NCBI RefSeq assembly: GCF_036323735.1
Contig: NC_086037.1
Coordinates: forward strand, 62,441,002 to 62,505,001
DNA: 64,000 nt
Direction: 5' to 3'
Origin: Rattus norvegicus
Lineage: Eukaryota; Chordata; Mammalia; Rodentia; Muridae
The number at the start of each line of letters is the position of its first letter. Position 1 is the first letter of the stretch. The notes beneath the pieces are model-generated. The model made no database searches. It was not told where the DNA came from and saw only the letters and a list, made by a program, of their open reading frames with translations. The translations under genes were made by a program, and so were the position numbers. Shown here piece by piece: positions 1 to 10,941 of this stretch.

Positions 1-578
1 AGTCTGGGCTACTCTGAATAGCACAGCTCCTCATGACCCGGTCTCTGTGTGGACATGCCTTGATTTCTCTGGTATTTACCTAGGAATGGGATGGCTGAGT
101 CACACAGGAGTCTGTGTTTAGCCTTGGAAGAGCTAGCAGGTGCTTTGACAGCAATGTCACCACCTTTCCTTCCCATCCCCCTCAACAGCACTTTGACATC
201 TTTTTTAAAAAATTTATTCATTTTACGGAACCAAAGATCAAACCCAGGGCATCATGTGTGCTGGGCTCTACCACTGACCTCCTTTTACTTTTGACCTTGA
301 GATAGGAGTTCACTTGCTCAGGCTATCCTTGCTTGAACTCACTCTATAACCAAGGCAGGCTTTAAACTCATAATCCTTCTGCCTCAGCTTTGAGAGTAAT
401 TGGGATGACAGGCCTGAGCCACCAGGCCCAGCTTCTGGGTTTTTTGTTTGTCTATTTGTTTTTTACAGTTAGCTATTTTATGTGGGTGTGGCAGGTTATG
501 GTTATCAGTCATTGTACCTGGGAAGGTGAGGGAGGAGGATAGAGCGTTCAAGGCCAGGCAGGGCTACACAGACAGACT
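1..578. other. 5' flank with old SINE relics
   Basis: The first 200 bases look single-copy and show no gene. Bases 225-280 resemble an antisense tRNA-derived SINE end (AAACCCAGGGCATC, then CTACCACTGACC). Bases 288-433 are a diverged antisense B1-like unit (CCTTGAGATAGGAG to GGCCTGAGCCACCAGGCC). Bases 515-575 look like a sense B1 fragment. The short open frames here are not credible genes. Confidence 0.5.
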
Positions 579-1167
579 TTGTTACATCATATAAATATAC
601 ATCATATATATACACATAAACATACATCATATACACACACATATACACATATGTATATATACATCATATACACACATGCATCATATACATACAAATATAC
701 ATATATATCATATACATATACACATATAAATCATAGACACACATACATAAACATCATACACATACATAAACATACACATAAATATATATCATATATATCA
801 TATACATACACATAAACATACACATCATATACATACACATATGCATCATATACATATACACACATATGATAATATACACACACATATATATCATATACAC
901 ACATATCATATACATACACATATACATCATACACATACACATATACATATACATCATACATACATACATAGACACATATATCATACACATACACACATAT
1001 ATATACATCATACATACATAGACACATATATATCATATACATACACATAAACATACATATATATCATAAACATACATATACACACATAGACATATACATA
1101 CACACATGTATACATATACAAACACATATACATATATATCATACACACATACACACATATACATTTT
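579..1167. repeat. AT/AC-rich simple repeat array
   Basis: About 590 bp of imperfect ATACAC, CATATA and ATCATA units. Purine-pyrimidine alternation runs almost throughout. The repetitive MYVY- and HTYI-type frames on both strands are low-complexity shadows. Confidence 0.97.
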
Positions 1168-1335
1168 TTCATATCCTTACAGGTGTAAAGTGGCCTCTCA
1201 TTTCAGGATGCCATTCCCTAGCCATCTTTGTGTGTATTTTTTTGGCCATGTGTCTATCTCCAGTGAGAAAACATCTCTTTGAATTCTTTCCCCACACTTT
1301 ATTGTGTTGCATTTTAATTATAGAATTCATTATAA

Positions 1336-1440
1336 GCCAAGTGTGATGACTCACATTCATAATCCCAGCACTGGGAGACCGATGCTGGAGGATTGCCATG
1401 AGTTGCCAGCATAATCTGCATAGCAACAATGTAACTTGCC
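1336..1440 (+). repeat. B1-like SINE fragment
   Basis: Shows the B1 hallmark TAATCCCAGCACTGGGAG followed by a GGAGGATTGCC stretch. Diverged and 3'-truncated, so an old copy. Confidence 0.6.
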
Positions 1441-1723
1441 TGAGACAAACAAAAGAGGTCTTGACAGGAGTCCCTTATCTCTCTTGTGATCTGTAAGCAT
1501 CTCTCACCCAGCAGTGCTGGCTTCTCTCTGTGCTACCTTGTCTGATGATTGACCCCCCCACATATCCAGACACTGATGTTTGAAAAATACAGAAATGTAG
1601 ATGGAGGTGGGAAAGTTACTGTCTGGAGAACTTTCTTCCCAATGTTTAATAACTGTCCATTTTTCCATTTTGTCTTCTTAGCACATTCTTTTATATTTTA
1701 TATTTTATTTTATTTTATTTTTT

Positions 1724-1797
1724 CAGAGCTGGGTCCGAACCCAGGGCCTTGTGCTTGCTAGGCAAGCGCTCTACCACTGAGCTAAATCCCCAACCCC
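1724..1797 (-). mobile_element. ID SINE (BC1-type), antisense
   Basis: Complete ID body read in reverse complement, ending GCTAAATCCCCAACCCC, with its A-rich tail shown as the T-rich stretch at 1690-1723. The tRNA-like B box (GGTTCGGACC on the minus strand) and A box (TAGCTCAGTGG) are recognisable. It carries the CTAGCAAGCGC form of the ID body. Confidence 0.95.
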
Positions 1798-1811
1798 TTA
1801 TTTTTTATTTT

Positions 1812-1991
1812 TTAAAAGACTTATTTATTTATTATGTATAAGTACACTGTGGCTGTCTTCAGACACACCAGAAGAGGACATCAGATCTCATTACAGATGG
1901 TTGTGAGCCACCATAGGGTTGCTGAGATTCGAACTCAGGACCTCTGGAAGAGCATTCACTGCTCTTAACCAGTGAGCCATCTCTCCAGCCC
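1812..1991 (-). mobile_element. B2 SINE, antisense
   Basis: Near full-length B2 in reverse complement. It runs from the T-rich 3' tail (TTTAAAAGACTTATTTATT) through CACACCAGAAGAGGACATCA to the tRNA-derived end GAGCCATCTCTCCAGCCC. Confidence 0.95.
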
Positions 1992-2051
1992 TACATTTAA
2001 AATTTTTTTTGATGGGTAAAATCTTCACAGATATAAACAAATTTTTCTACT

Positions 2052-2154
2052 GGGAGGTGGTGGCAGGCAGATCTCTGAGTTCGAAGCCAGCCTGGTTTAC
2101 AGAGCGAGTTTCAGGGCAGCCAGAGCTACACAGAGAAACTCTGTTTCGAAAAAC
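2052..2154 (+). mobile_element. B1 SINE, 5'-truncated
   Basis: Contains GGTGGCAGGCAGATCTCTGA, GCCAGCCTGGTTTACAGAG and an AAACTCTGTTTCGAAAAA-type end. The first third of B1 is missing. Confidence 0.85.
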
Positions 2155-2180
2155 TAGTATACAATCTGCCTATATTGCAC

Positions 2181-2320
2181 ATGTGTGTGTTTACAGACAC
2201 CATGTGTGCAGGTCAGAGGCCAACTTATAAGAGTCAGCTCTCTCCTTCCACCATGTGTCTTCTGAGTGATCACCTTTGGCGGCAAGCACCTTTGTGGGTT
2301 GAGCTTTCTTACCAGCCTCT
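2181..2320 (-). repeat. B2-superfamily SINE relic, antisense
   Basis: Contains GGTCAGAGGCCAACTTATAA, a CTCTCTCCTTCCACCATGTG stretch and GGCGGCAAGCACCTTTG, the pattern of an old antisense tRNA-derived SINE. Family assignment is tentative. Confidence 0.5.
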
Positions 2321-2382
2321 AGATTTTTTTTCTTTTTTGGGAGGGAGGAAGGTGGGATGAGGGGGAGTGGTATTTCATCTTT

Positions 2383-2572
2383 CCGAGGCTGGCCTGAAAC
2401 TTCTTGTGTGTCTGAGGATGACCTTACATTTCTGATCCTCCTGTCTCCACCTGCCCAGCACTGAGATGACAGGTGTGTGTTACAAGTCTGGGTTTATTCA
2501 GTGCTGGAGATCTAACCTAAGGCATTTGCAAGACAGACAAGAAGTCTGCCATCTGAGCTACATCCCGGCTCC
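2383..2572 (-). repeat. B4-type SINE, antisense
   Basis: An antisense B1-like half (GAGGCTGGCCTGAAACTTC to GAGATGACAGGTGTG) is followed by an ID-like half (GTGCTGGAGATCTAACC to GAGCTACATCCC). This is the composite layout of B4. Confidence 0.65.
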
Positions 2573-2577
2573 CTGTT

Positions 2578-2788
2578 TATTTTACCTCTTTGAGTATGTG
2601 AGTGCTTTGCCTGCATGTATGTCTGTATACCGAGTTCATGCCTAGTGCCCCTGAAGGTCAGAGGAGTACATCAGATCCCCTGGGACTAGAGTTCTAGACA
2701 GTTGTCAGCCATCACGTGACTGCTGGGAATTGAACCCAGGTCCTCAGGAAGAACAGCCAATGTTCATAACCGCCATCTCTCTAGTCCA
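2578..2788 (-). mobile_element. B3 SINE, antisense
   Basis: Shows TGCCTGCATGTATGTCTGT, GTCAGAGGAGTACATCAGAT and GGGAATTGAACCCAGGTCCT in the order expected for an antisense B3. Confidence 0.8.
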
Positions 2789-3660
2789 CCAATCCCCATT
2801 TTGGTTTTGGAGGTTTTGTTATGTAGCCCAGGCTGGCCTCTAACTTGTGATCTTTCTGCTTCATCCTCTAAGCCGGAGTGACCACGGCTGCTGACAGCTT
2901 ACAGGTACGTTTTTAAAAGTTAAATTTGTTCTTTGGCGACATCATCCGTGTAGACGTGCATTCTGGTAACTCTCACTCGACCTCTTTTATCCCCTTCCAC
3001 TCTCATCTTCTGCCCTCCTCCCTATGTGCTCCTTTCTCACATTCTCCTTGTTCCCTTTTGTGACCCATGGGCTTAAACCAGGACCATCTGTGTGACCTTG
3101 GGTTTGGAATTGTCCATTGGAACCTGGTGGGCTCAGCAGTGGCATACCAATGAGGACAATGGCTCTCTCATCTCCAGTAGTTGAGTGGGCTGGGATATGG
3201 TCTGTGAGTCCTTCCCTGAACCCCGATTGACTCTTGACCTGTCCAGTTTTGTGCAGGCCCCACGGCAGACAGCTGCGGCTGGGGTGAGTTCTTGATTGCA
3301 ATGGCTGATCCGTTTCCAGAAGCTGGCAGTTCACAGCCCATCCCCCCACACTCCACTTCTTACACTGTGACAGAGTGCCCTCTCTCTTGATGTTCCCTGG
3401 GTCATAGGGGTTTGCTACAAATGCCCTGTCTAGGGCTATGCGCTCAGCCATCATTCATCCTGAGTATCTTGATCAGCAGAGACTCTGCATGTTGGGTCCT
3501 GGAGGCAGAAGGATCAGGTACAGAATCTGAAAGGTCTGTCTTGTCTCCTTCTGTCTGGAGCCCCCAGCTATGGACAGCTACTGCTAACAACTTAAAAAAA
3601 CAAAGGAAACAAACAAGGCATCAAAAAACCAAATCAACAACAAAACCCCAAAACGTGTGG
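2789..3660. other. 5' flank, mostly single-copy
   Basis: Starts with a short B1-like scrap (2800-2890); the rest looks unique. The 155-residue minus-strand frame at 2987-3454 has no recognisable domain and is judged fortuitous. An A-rich stretch lies at 3590-3655. Confidence 0.5.
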
Positions 3661-3960
3661 AGCTGGAGAGATAGTGTCTCAGTTACTTTTCTATTGCTGC
3701 GATGAGACACTATAACCAAGGCAACTTATAGAAGACAGAGTTTATTTGGGATTGCTGTATCAGACCCGTGACCATCATGGTGGGGAGCATGGCGGCAGAC
3801 AAGCAGGCATGGCACTGAAGCAGGAGCTGAGAGCTTACATCTTGAGGTAACTGCTAGACAGGGTGAACATACTGGGAATGGCTTGGACTTTTGAAACCTC
3901 AGAGCCCTGGGCTGATACATCTCCATCAATCATGTTACCCCATCAACTCTGTATCCGTTA
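3661..3960. repeat. Dispersed rodent repeat, unassigned family
   Basis: Contains the familiar TTTTCTATTGCTGCGATGAG and ACACTATAACCAAGGCAACT motifs. A related copy lies at 10065-10410. I recognise it as a common rodent interspersed repeat but cannot name the family safely. Confidence 0.6.
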
Positions 3961-4131
3961 TGCTAAGAGTTTACCTTTAAGCAGTTCCTTCCTAGTCTTG
4001 GCTTTGCAAGGGGTTTCTTTGTAAGAATTGTTTTGGAAATACAATGTATCCACTGGTTGGGAAAAACGAGAGCAGGAGGTTCTTGAAGTCTTACCAAAAA
4101 TGACGTATTAGAAGACAGCAATGAACCAAAA

Positions 4132-4290
4132 AAAAAAAAAAAAAAAAAAAAAAAAGGTGGAGAGTGCATCGCTGAGCCCTGCACTTGGGAGGCAGAGGTG
4201 GGCAAATCCCTGTGAGTTCAAGGGCAACCTGGTCTACAGAGCAAGTTCTAGGACAGCCAGGCCACATGGAGAAACTCCGACTTGAAAAAA
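4132..4290 (+). mobile_element. B1 SINE with preceding poly(A)
   Basis: A run of about 24 A's is followed by a diverged sense B1: CACTTGGGAGGCAGAGGTGG, GAGTTCAAGGGCAACCTGG, then an A-rich end with CAAACAAAC units. Confidence 0.8.
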
Positions 4291-4354
4291 CAAACAAACA
4301 AACCCTAAAAGAACAAAACAAAACATACAAAAAAACCCCAAAAGATAACAATGA

Positions 4355-4560
4355 CGCAGGCTGTGACTCATTGGTAGAGTAATGGCTTTAGCATGTGCAA
4401 AGCCTGGATTAATCCCCAGAAAATCGTAAAAACCATATGTGAAAGTTGCAACTGTGATCCCAGCGCTTGGGAGGTGGAGGCAGAGGTAATCTTGGGCTAC
4501 AGATGGGGATTAGTCTACGATGTAAGGTACACCATCTCAAAAAATAAAACAGGTGCTAGG
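4355..4560 (+). repeat. Old ID/B4-type SINE
   Basis: GCAGGCTGTGACTCATTGG and AAAGCCTGGATTAATCCCC resemble a decayed ID-like half. CCCAGCGCTTGGGAGGTGG resembles a B1-like half. Together they suggest a sense B4. Confidence 0.55.
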
Positions 4561-5719
4561 CAGATTCCGGAGGTCTAAGGATGCTATGACCTTTGGTCCT
4601 ATTGCCCTCTCCAGATGACAGGTGGCCCTGCCCTACCTTCTCCAGATGTGTGCCTTCTTAGCTGGCTTTCCTTCCTGGCTTCTGAACAGGAACCTAGAGC
4701 CAGTGCCTCAGGCTGATGGAGCAAAGTGAGCACTGGAGTTGGGAAAGCAAGAGGCTGGCTCCTGCCTTAGCCAGGTGTGTCCTCTTATGGAAGGATGCCC
4801 AAACACCGGAAGGTGATTTTGCTGACAACCAAACATGGCACAGCCCATATATGCTAACGAGTGTTTCAGAAGCGTGTGATTGTGATTCTTCTTCTGGTTA
4901 GAGAAGCATTACAGGAGTACGAGGTGCTGTGTGGAGACAGCTAAACACGTCCAGCTTACCATCAGGTAACATCCCTTTCCCTCATCTGCCCGGTGATCTT
5001 ACTTCTGGCTCCGTTTCATCATGCCGCAGTGGGCCTGATAGATGGGTGGACGGCCACCTTAGACCTGACTTAGAGGCTCAACCCATAATGAAACATCTCC
5101 TGTAGACACTGGTGGTGACGCCCCAGGAGGGTCCCGACTGAGGGGTCAGGGAAGGGGATGGCCCTGCTAGCAGAGAGGATGCAATGAGAGTTGCTTTGCC
5201 GACTTAACTGTGGTTTTGGGTTGTGTGGTTTCAATCTGAATGTCAGGCTTGCTTTTCCAGGTGCGTCCTGAAGCCCATGTGATTGGATCAACATGGGTTC
5301 TGTTTATGATGGCAACAGCCACGACCTTCGGTGCCAAGAGGAAACTTTCCGGTTCTGACTCAGGCGGTCCCTCCGCTTTGGCCCGATACTGTTATTCACC
5401 CCAGCCCGGAGGCCTGGAGGGAGGTGCAGTGCTCCAAGCTGCTCTACCAGATCTTGGGTCCAGCTGCCTCCTCCAGCTGCTTGGTGCTAGACAAATGGCA
5501 TCTTGTCCAGTAGCCTTGACGGCACTGTGCCCAGGATTCCTCCCTCAGCCACCTTATTCACCTGAGATAATTATTTCGTGTCTGAGCTTCCTTGTTTATG
5601 GTCTGCCTTTCCCTGACAGAATGGAAGAGCTACCGGGCTAGTCCTCCCTCACCCCTCTGTGTATACGCGAGTGTGTGTGTTTACTTGTGGAGACCAGAGG
5701 TCACATTGAGTATCTTCTA
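4561..5719. other. 5' flank, single-copy, no gene seen
   Basis: No SINE signature. A 133-residue + strand frame at 5240-5641 has no start context, splice structure or domain I recognise, and is treated as chance. Confidence 0.5.
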
Positions 5720-5896
5720 TTTTAAAGGTTTATTTATTCATATGAGTACACTGTCGCTGTCTTCAGACACACCAGAACAGGGCATCAGATCCCATGACAG
5801 ATGGTTGTGAGTCACCATGTGGTTGCTGGGAATTGAACTCAGGACCTCTGGAAGAGCAGTCAGTGCTCTTAACCGCCGAGCCATCTCTCCAGCCCC
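5720..5896 (-). mobile_element. B2 SINE, antisense
   Basis: Runs from TTTAAAGGTTTATTTATT through GTCTTCAGACACACCAGAA to GAGCCATCTCTCCAGCCCC. Close to full length. Confidence 0.95.
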
Positions 5897-5953
5897 CATG
5901 TTGAGTATCTTACCCAACCCCATTCTACCTTATTTTTTTCTTTTTTTTTTTTC

Positions 5954-6027
5954 AGAGCTGGGGACCGAACCCAGGGCCTTGAGCTCACTAGGCAAGCGGT
6001 CTACCGCTGAGCTAAATCCCCAACCCC
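5954..6027 (-). mobile_element. ID SINE with 15-bp target duplication, antisense
   Basis: Complete antisense ID ending GCTAAATCCCCAACCCC. The 15-mer TCTACCTTATTTTTT at 5924-5938 recurs at 6028-6042, marking a retroposition target-site duplication. Confidence 0.95.
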
Positions 6028-6042
6028 TCTACCTTATTTTTT

Positions 6043-6256
6043 GAGACAAGGGTCTCACACTGTACCTGGAACTTACCAATTCTGCTAGTATGGCTAGCCA
6101 GCAAGCCACCGAGAGTCTTCTATCTTACCTGCCTTAGTGCTAGGATTACAAGCATAGGTGGCTATATCCAGCTTTTACATGGGCCCTGGGGATGTTAACT
6201 CACGTCCTCACGCTTGCACAGTAAGGGTATCACTAACAGAGACATCTCCCCAACAT
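6043..6256 (-). repeat. RSINE1/B4-like SINE, antisense
   Basis: GAGACAAGGGTCTCACACTG, a GCTAGTATGGCTAGCCAGC segment, and CTCACGTCCTCACGCTTGC followed by ACATCTCCCCA match the layout of an antisense composite SINE. The ID at 5954 abuts it. Confidence 0.6.
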
Positions 6257-6888
6257 TTTTTTCTCTCTCTCCTTTCTCTGAGACAAGGTTTCCCTATGTG
6301 GCCCGGACTGGCTCAGAACTCAGCCCGTGGCCCTCCTGACTCAGCTGGGTACTAGGTCTACGCCACTACACCTTACTTTGTGTCCATTTTCAAATCTCAG
6401 CTTCTAGAGCAGTGCCCTGCACGCAGCTGCCAACAGGTTCATGTTTGCTGCTAACTGCATGACTGGCATCCCCCTTTCTCTTTACAAAGTCCTTTTTAAG
6501 TTGAATTCTGTTCAGTGTACCCATCTGCCTTAAGACTAGTGTAGCTACCTATCCCCTTAGGTTCTGCAGACGCCTGAACCAATGTCTGGTTTACCAAGCA
6601 GCGTGTCTTGGCCACAGACACCTTTCATTCCAGCCCCGATGAGTCCCTTCCCAGAGTGCGACATGCTTGTTGCTCCTGCTTCATGGAACACTCTTGTCAC
6701 CTCTTAACCCCACTCAACCCACATACTCTGTCCTTTGCCAGGCTCAGATTAAGGTCACCGCCTCCAGGAAGCCTTCCTTCCTCTTCCCAGCCTGCTTTGG
6801 CCCTGTTCTTTCCCCCTTTCCTTGACTGTTATCAATTTATTGCAATCATCTTAAAAAAAAAAAAAACTGCAAATCTTGTTGTGTAGCT
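6257..6888. other. 5' flank, little recognisable
   Basis: A short B1-like scrap (6280-6370) precedes apparently unique, pyrimidine-leaning DNA and an A-run at 6852-6865. No coding evidence. Confidence 0.45.
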
Positions 6889-6996
6889 CTGGCCAGATGG
6901 ACACTTACTACCTAACCCAGGCTGGCCTTGAACTCATGGTAATCTTCTTCTGCCAGCCTACTGCATTCTGGGATTAAAGCTGAGTGGCCATTGTGT
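6889..6996 (-). repeat. B1-like relic, antisense
   Basis: TGTGTAGCTCTGGCC, CCCAGGCTGGCCTTGAACTC and TTCTGGGATTAAAGC are antisense B1 landmarks with substantial divergence. Confidence 0.65.
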
Positions 6997-7087
6997 CCAG
7001 ATTAATCATTTCCCCCTTAGAGAATGTGGTCTTCGGGTAGTAAAATGCATCCTATTGGGTATTATCCTATGAGTCAGGGAATCGGGG

Positions 7088-7282
7088 CAGGAGAGGCGGC
7101 TCCGAGGTTGAGAGTGTGTACAGCTCTTACAGATGACCGAAGCTGAGTTGTCAGTGCCCAGGTTAGGTGCTCAGAACTGTCTGCAACTGCCACTCCAGGG
7201 GCTCCTATGGCCTCCTCTGACCTTCCTGTGCATATGTGGTACATATGGACACACTACACATAATTAAAAATCATAAAGTCAT
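7088..7282 (+). repeat. B3-like SINE, sense, diverged
   Basis: CAGGAGAGGCGGCTC and GTGTACAGCTCTTACAGATG resemble the tRNA-derived head. GGCCTCCTCTGACCTTCC and an ACACATAATTAAAAATC tail complete the unit. Confidence 0.55.
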
Positions 7283-7574
7283 AGGAAACAATTCCATCAC
7301 TTCCCCAGAAGTGTCTTACACTGTTTGATTATCAGTCTTCTTCCTACCCTGCCTCCAGGCCATCACTGGCCTGTCTTCTGTCTCTATGGTTTTGCCTGTT
7401 CCAGAGTGTCATAGGAACAAGATGTTGACCACCCTCAGTGGGCTTTGGCAATCAATCTCCTTGCTGGGTGTGAATAATTGTTTGCCCTTCATTAGTTGAG
7501 AGACGTGAGGACTGACCCCATGATTGCCAGCAATTATGCATGGAACTCCTGCAGACAGTACTGTTTGGATTATT

Positions 7575-8160
7575 TCATGTATACGTGTATGTGTATGTAT
7601 ATGTGTATGTGCATGTATATGTGTATATATATGTATATGTATATGATGTATATGTATATGATGTACATGTATAGGTATATGATGTATATGATATATGTAT
7701 ATGTCGTATATGTATATGATGTATATGTATATGTAATGACATATATGTATATGTAATATAATATGTATATGTAATGATGTATATGTATATGATGTGTGTA
7801 TATGTATGTGTATATGTATATGATGTATATGTATATGACATACATGTATAGGTATATGATGTATATGGTATATGTATATGTATATGTCATATATGTATAT
7901 GTAATGACATATATGTATATGTAATGACACATATGTATATGTAATGATATATATGTATATGATGTGTGTGTATATGTATGTGTATATGTATATGATGTGT
8001 GTGTATATGTATGTGTATATGTATATGATGTGTGTGTATATGTAATGATGTATATGTATATGATGTGTGTGTATATGTATGTATATATGTATATGATGTG
8101 TATGTATATGTATATGTATGTGTGTGTATGTGTATGTATATGTATATGTACATGTATATC
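7575..8160. repeat. TATATG/TGTATA array with internal duplication
   Basis: About 585 bp of GTATATGTATAT-type units with TGATG interruptions. A segment starting ACATGTATAGGTATATGATG occurs at 7665 and again at 7842, so a module of about 177 bp has been duplicated inside the array. Frames up to 197 residues here are low-complexity artefacts. Confidence 0.97.
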
Positions 8161-8169
8161 CATTACCTC

Positions 8170-8335
8170 ATGATGGATAAGGACACAATCAGAACTCAGG
8201 ATCAGCCTATAACTCTCAAAGGCCTGCCCTCAGTGACCCACTTCCTCTAGCCAGGCCTCACCTTTTAAAGGTTCCACAGCCTCCCCCAAACAGTGCCACC
8301 AGCTAAGGACCAAGGATCAAAATAGGAGCATGTAG
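8170..8335. repeat. Dispersed rodent repeat fragment
   Basis: CCCACTTCCTCTAGCCAGG, TTTAAAGGTTCCACAGCCTC and CAGTGCCACCAGC match the end of a common rodent interspersed repeat. Family not assigned. Confidence 0.55.
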
Positions 8336-8399
8336 GCTCCTAAGTTGCTTTTGTCAAGATATAATATCACAGCCACAGGAAAAGAAAAATAAGACATTG

Positions 8400-8482
8400 G
8401 GTTTATACAGTGCTGGGGACTGAACCCAGGGCTTCTTGTACGCTAGGCAAACACTCCACCAACTGAACCACACTCCCGGCCC
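8400..8482 (-). repeat. Old ID-like SINE, antisense
   Basis: GTGCTGGGGACTGAACCC, CTAGGCAAACACTCCACC and a GAACCACACTCCCGGCCCC end. More diverged than the young ID copies in this window. Confidence 0.7.
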
Positions 8483-8681
8483 CTCTCTTTGATTCTTAGG
8501 CACCATTGTATGTGTGTATGTGCGTATGTGCGTATATGCGTATGTGTCATGGTTCATGTGTGTAGATCAAAGGACAACTTGTGTGTGTTGTTTTTCCTAT
8601 CATGTAGATCCAAGGAAGTGAATTTAGGTCAGGATTAGAGGCAAATATTTTTACCTGCCAAGTTACCTTATTTTATTATTT

Positions 8682-8848
8682 TTTAAAGACTTATGCATTT
8701 CTTTCTTTTTCTATGAGTTCACCACACCAGAAGAGGGCATTGGATTCCATTACAGATGGTTGTGAACTGCCATCTGCTTTCTGGGAATTGAACTCATGAC
8801 CTCTAGAAGAGCAGTCAGTGCTCTTAAGTGCTAAGCCACTTCTCCAAC
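8682..8848 (-). mobile_element. B2 SINE, antisense, diverged
   Basis: TTTAAAGACTTATGCATTTC, CACCAGAAGAGGGCATTGG and AAGCCACTTCTCCAACTTC. It has more substitutions than the B2 copy that follows at 8865. Confidence 0.9.
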
Positions 8849-8864
8849 TTCTTCTTTTTGATAT

Positions 8865-9047
8865 TTTTAAAGAAATATTTACTTTATTTATATGAGTACA
8901 CTGTAACTGTCTCCAGATACACCAGAAGAGGGCATCAGATCTCATTACAGATGGTTGTGAGCCACCATGTGGTTGCTGGGAATTGAACTCAGGACCTCTG
9001 GAAGAGCAGTCAGTGATCTCAACTGCTGAGCCATCTCTCCAGCCCCC
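8865..9047 (-). mobile_element. B2 SINE, antisense
   Basis: Near full length, from TTTAAAGAAATATTTAC to GAGCCATCTCTCCAGCCCCC. The flanking CTTCTTTTTGAT at about 8850 recurs after the element at about 9048, a likely target-site duplication. Confidence 0.95.
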
Positions 9048-9071
9048 TTCTTTTTGATTTTTTAAAGAAAG

Positions 9072-9210
9072 GTTCTCACACCTTTAATCCCAGCACTTGG
9101 GAGACAGAGACAGGGAGAGCTCCTTACGTTTGAGGCCAGCCTGGTCAACAAGGAGAGTTCCAGAACAGCCAGAACTACAGAGCGAGACCTTGTTTCTAAC
9201 AAAACAAAAT
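9072..9210 (+). mobile_element. B1 SINE
   Basis: CTTTAATCCCAGCACTTGGG, GAGGCCAGCCTGGTCAAC, then GCGAGACCTTGTTTC and an AACAAAACAAAA tail. The first bases of B1 are missing. Confidence 0.9.
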
Positions 9211-9577
9211 GAGGCAAGTGAACAAGCATGAAGGATCTTTGTGTATACCCCAGATGGACTTTGAACTCATCATTCTCCTGCCTCGGCTCTGGAGTGCTAG
9301 GGTTACTGGCACGTGTAAGCATGGTTGGCTAAATAGTTTTCCTTAATGGCAAACCATTGACCTTGACTTCACAGGCAGCAGCTTGCATCGTGACCCAGCA
9401 GGCCAGCGTACTGATTGCACCTACCCTCCTGTGAGGATTGCAGTGCTGTCCATCCCTAGAATCCTGTAGGAGCAGGAATAGTTCCTGGGATGCGCCCAGC
9501 CAAGGACCTCCTCACCTGACTCATCCCCCAACACAGCAGCCAATGGGAAAAAATGAGGCCTACAAAAGTCAAGAATT
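9211..9577. other. 5' flank, short unique stretch
   Basis: A B1-like scrap may occupy 9240-9330; the remainder appears unique. Nothing coding. Confidence 0.4.
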
Positions 9578-9690
9578 GGGGCTGGGGATTTAGCTCAGTG
9601 GTAGAGCGCTTACCTAGGAAGCGCAAGGCCCTGGGTTCGGTCCCCCAGCTCCGGAAAAAAAGAACCAAAAAAAAAAAAAAAAAAAAAAAA
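9578..9690 (+). mobile_element. ID SINE with long A-tail
   Basis: Body 9578-9656 starts GGGGCTGGGGATTTAGCTC and has a B box GGTTCGGTCC, then an A-rich tail to 9690. The 14-mer AAAAGTCAAGAATT lies on both sides. It carries the CTAGGAAGCGC subtype. Confidence 0.97.
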
Positions 9691-9704
9691 AGTCAAGAAT
9701 TCAT

Positions 9705-10060
9705 GTCCGGAGGAAACTCTAATCCCCTGAACTCCATAAGGCAGTCATGGGCTACAGGGGGATTGTGGGTGGTTAGACAAAAGCCAGCCAGCCTTGGGAA
9801 CTTGTGAAGCCTGGTCCCCTCTACAAAAAGGAGCCTTCTGCTTATCACTGGCAGAAAGGACAACAGGCTATCCATAGTGCCCATTAGCATACCAAAGCCT
9901 GTGCTGGCCTCCGGGCTCCCTAAGTAAAGCACCTGCTGCACTTTTCAGAGTTCATGCTGGCATCCATGTTCTCACCTTAAACATCCTCTACTTTATCCTC
10001 CCGCCTCCCACCAGCTACTCTTTCTCTTTATAACCCTGCTATATTTGATATACTTTCTCT
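9705..10060. other. 5' flank, single-copy, no gene seen
   Basis: No repeat landmark. Short frames on both strands lack support. Confidence 0.45.
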
Positions 10061-10064
10061 CTGG

Positions 10065-10410
10065 GTCCGTCTTCATTAGGTTTCACTGCTGTGAGCAGAC
10101 ACCATGACCAAGGCAACTCTTACAAGGACAACATGTAACTGGGGCTGGCTGACAGGCTCAGAGGTCCAGTCCATTATCATCAAGGTGGGAACATGGCAGC
10201 ATCCAGGCAGGGATGGTGCAGGGGGAGCTGAGAGTTCTACCTCTTCATCTGAAGGCTGCTAGGAGAAGACTGACTTCCATGTGGTTGGAAGGAGGAGGTC
10301 TCATTGCCCACCTTACCACTGTGACACACTTCCTCCATCAAGGCCACACCCACTCCAACAAGTCCACACCTCCTAATAGTGACACTCCCTAGGCCAACCA
10401 TATTCAAACT
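10065..10410. repeat. Dispersed rodent repeat, longer copy
   Basis: Contains GCAGACACCATGACCAAGG, GGTCCAGTCCATTATCATCA and CACACCTCCTAATAGTGACA. This common rodent interspersed repeat is related to the copy at 3661-3960. It may derive from an L1 3' region, but I cannot confirm that. Confidence 0.65.
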
Positions 10411-10496
10411 ACTACTGTGTCTCTCTCCTTTTTTCTGACTCCCACTTCCTCTTACTTTTCCTCTATGCACCCCCACTCCGTTCCCCTATGTCTTTG

Positions 10497-10738
10497 TGTA
10501 CACACAAACACACACGCACACACACACACTCATACACACACACTCATACACATACACACACTCACACACATATACTCACACACTCATATACACACACTCA
10601 TATACACACACACTCACACACTCATACACACACACACTCACACACTCATATACACACACTCATAATACTCACACACATTCACTCACACACTCATACACTC
10701 ACACACACTCACACACACTCACACACACATATGTACAC
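10497..10738. repeat. (CACACT)n / AC-rich microsatellite
   Basis: About 240 bp of CACACT and CATACACA variants. THTH-type open frames are shadows. Confidence 0.97.
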
Positions 10739-10811
10739 AGTCGCTCTGCTTCTCTCAAGTCATGTTCTTTCTTTCTCTGCTCTGGACTCTTCCAGATGTC
10801 TCTGGCTGTTC

Positions 10812-10941
10812 TCTCTCTTCCCTTCCCTTCCCTTCCCTTCCCTTCCCTTCCCTTCCCTTCCCTTCCCTTCCCTTCCCTTCCCTTCTTCCCTTCCCTTCCC
10901 TTCCCTTCCCTTCCCTTCCCTTCCCTTCTTCCCTTCCCTTC

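Noticed and set aside
5240..5641. 133-codon plus frame in unique upstream DNA
   Set aside because: No recognised domain, no Kozak support, no splice structure; expected by chance at this GC content.
9578..9656. tRNA-gene-like sequence with A and B boxes
   Set aside because: It is an ID SINE with target-site duplication and A-tail, one of at least twelve in the window, not a functional tRNA gene or the single BC1 gene.
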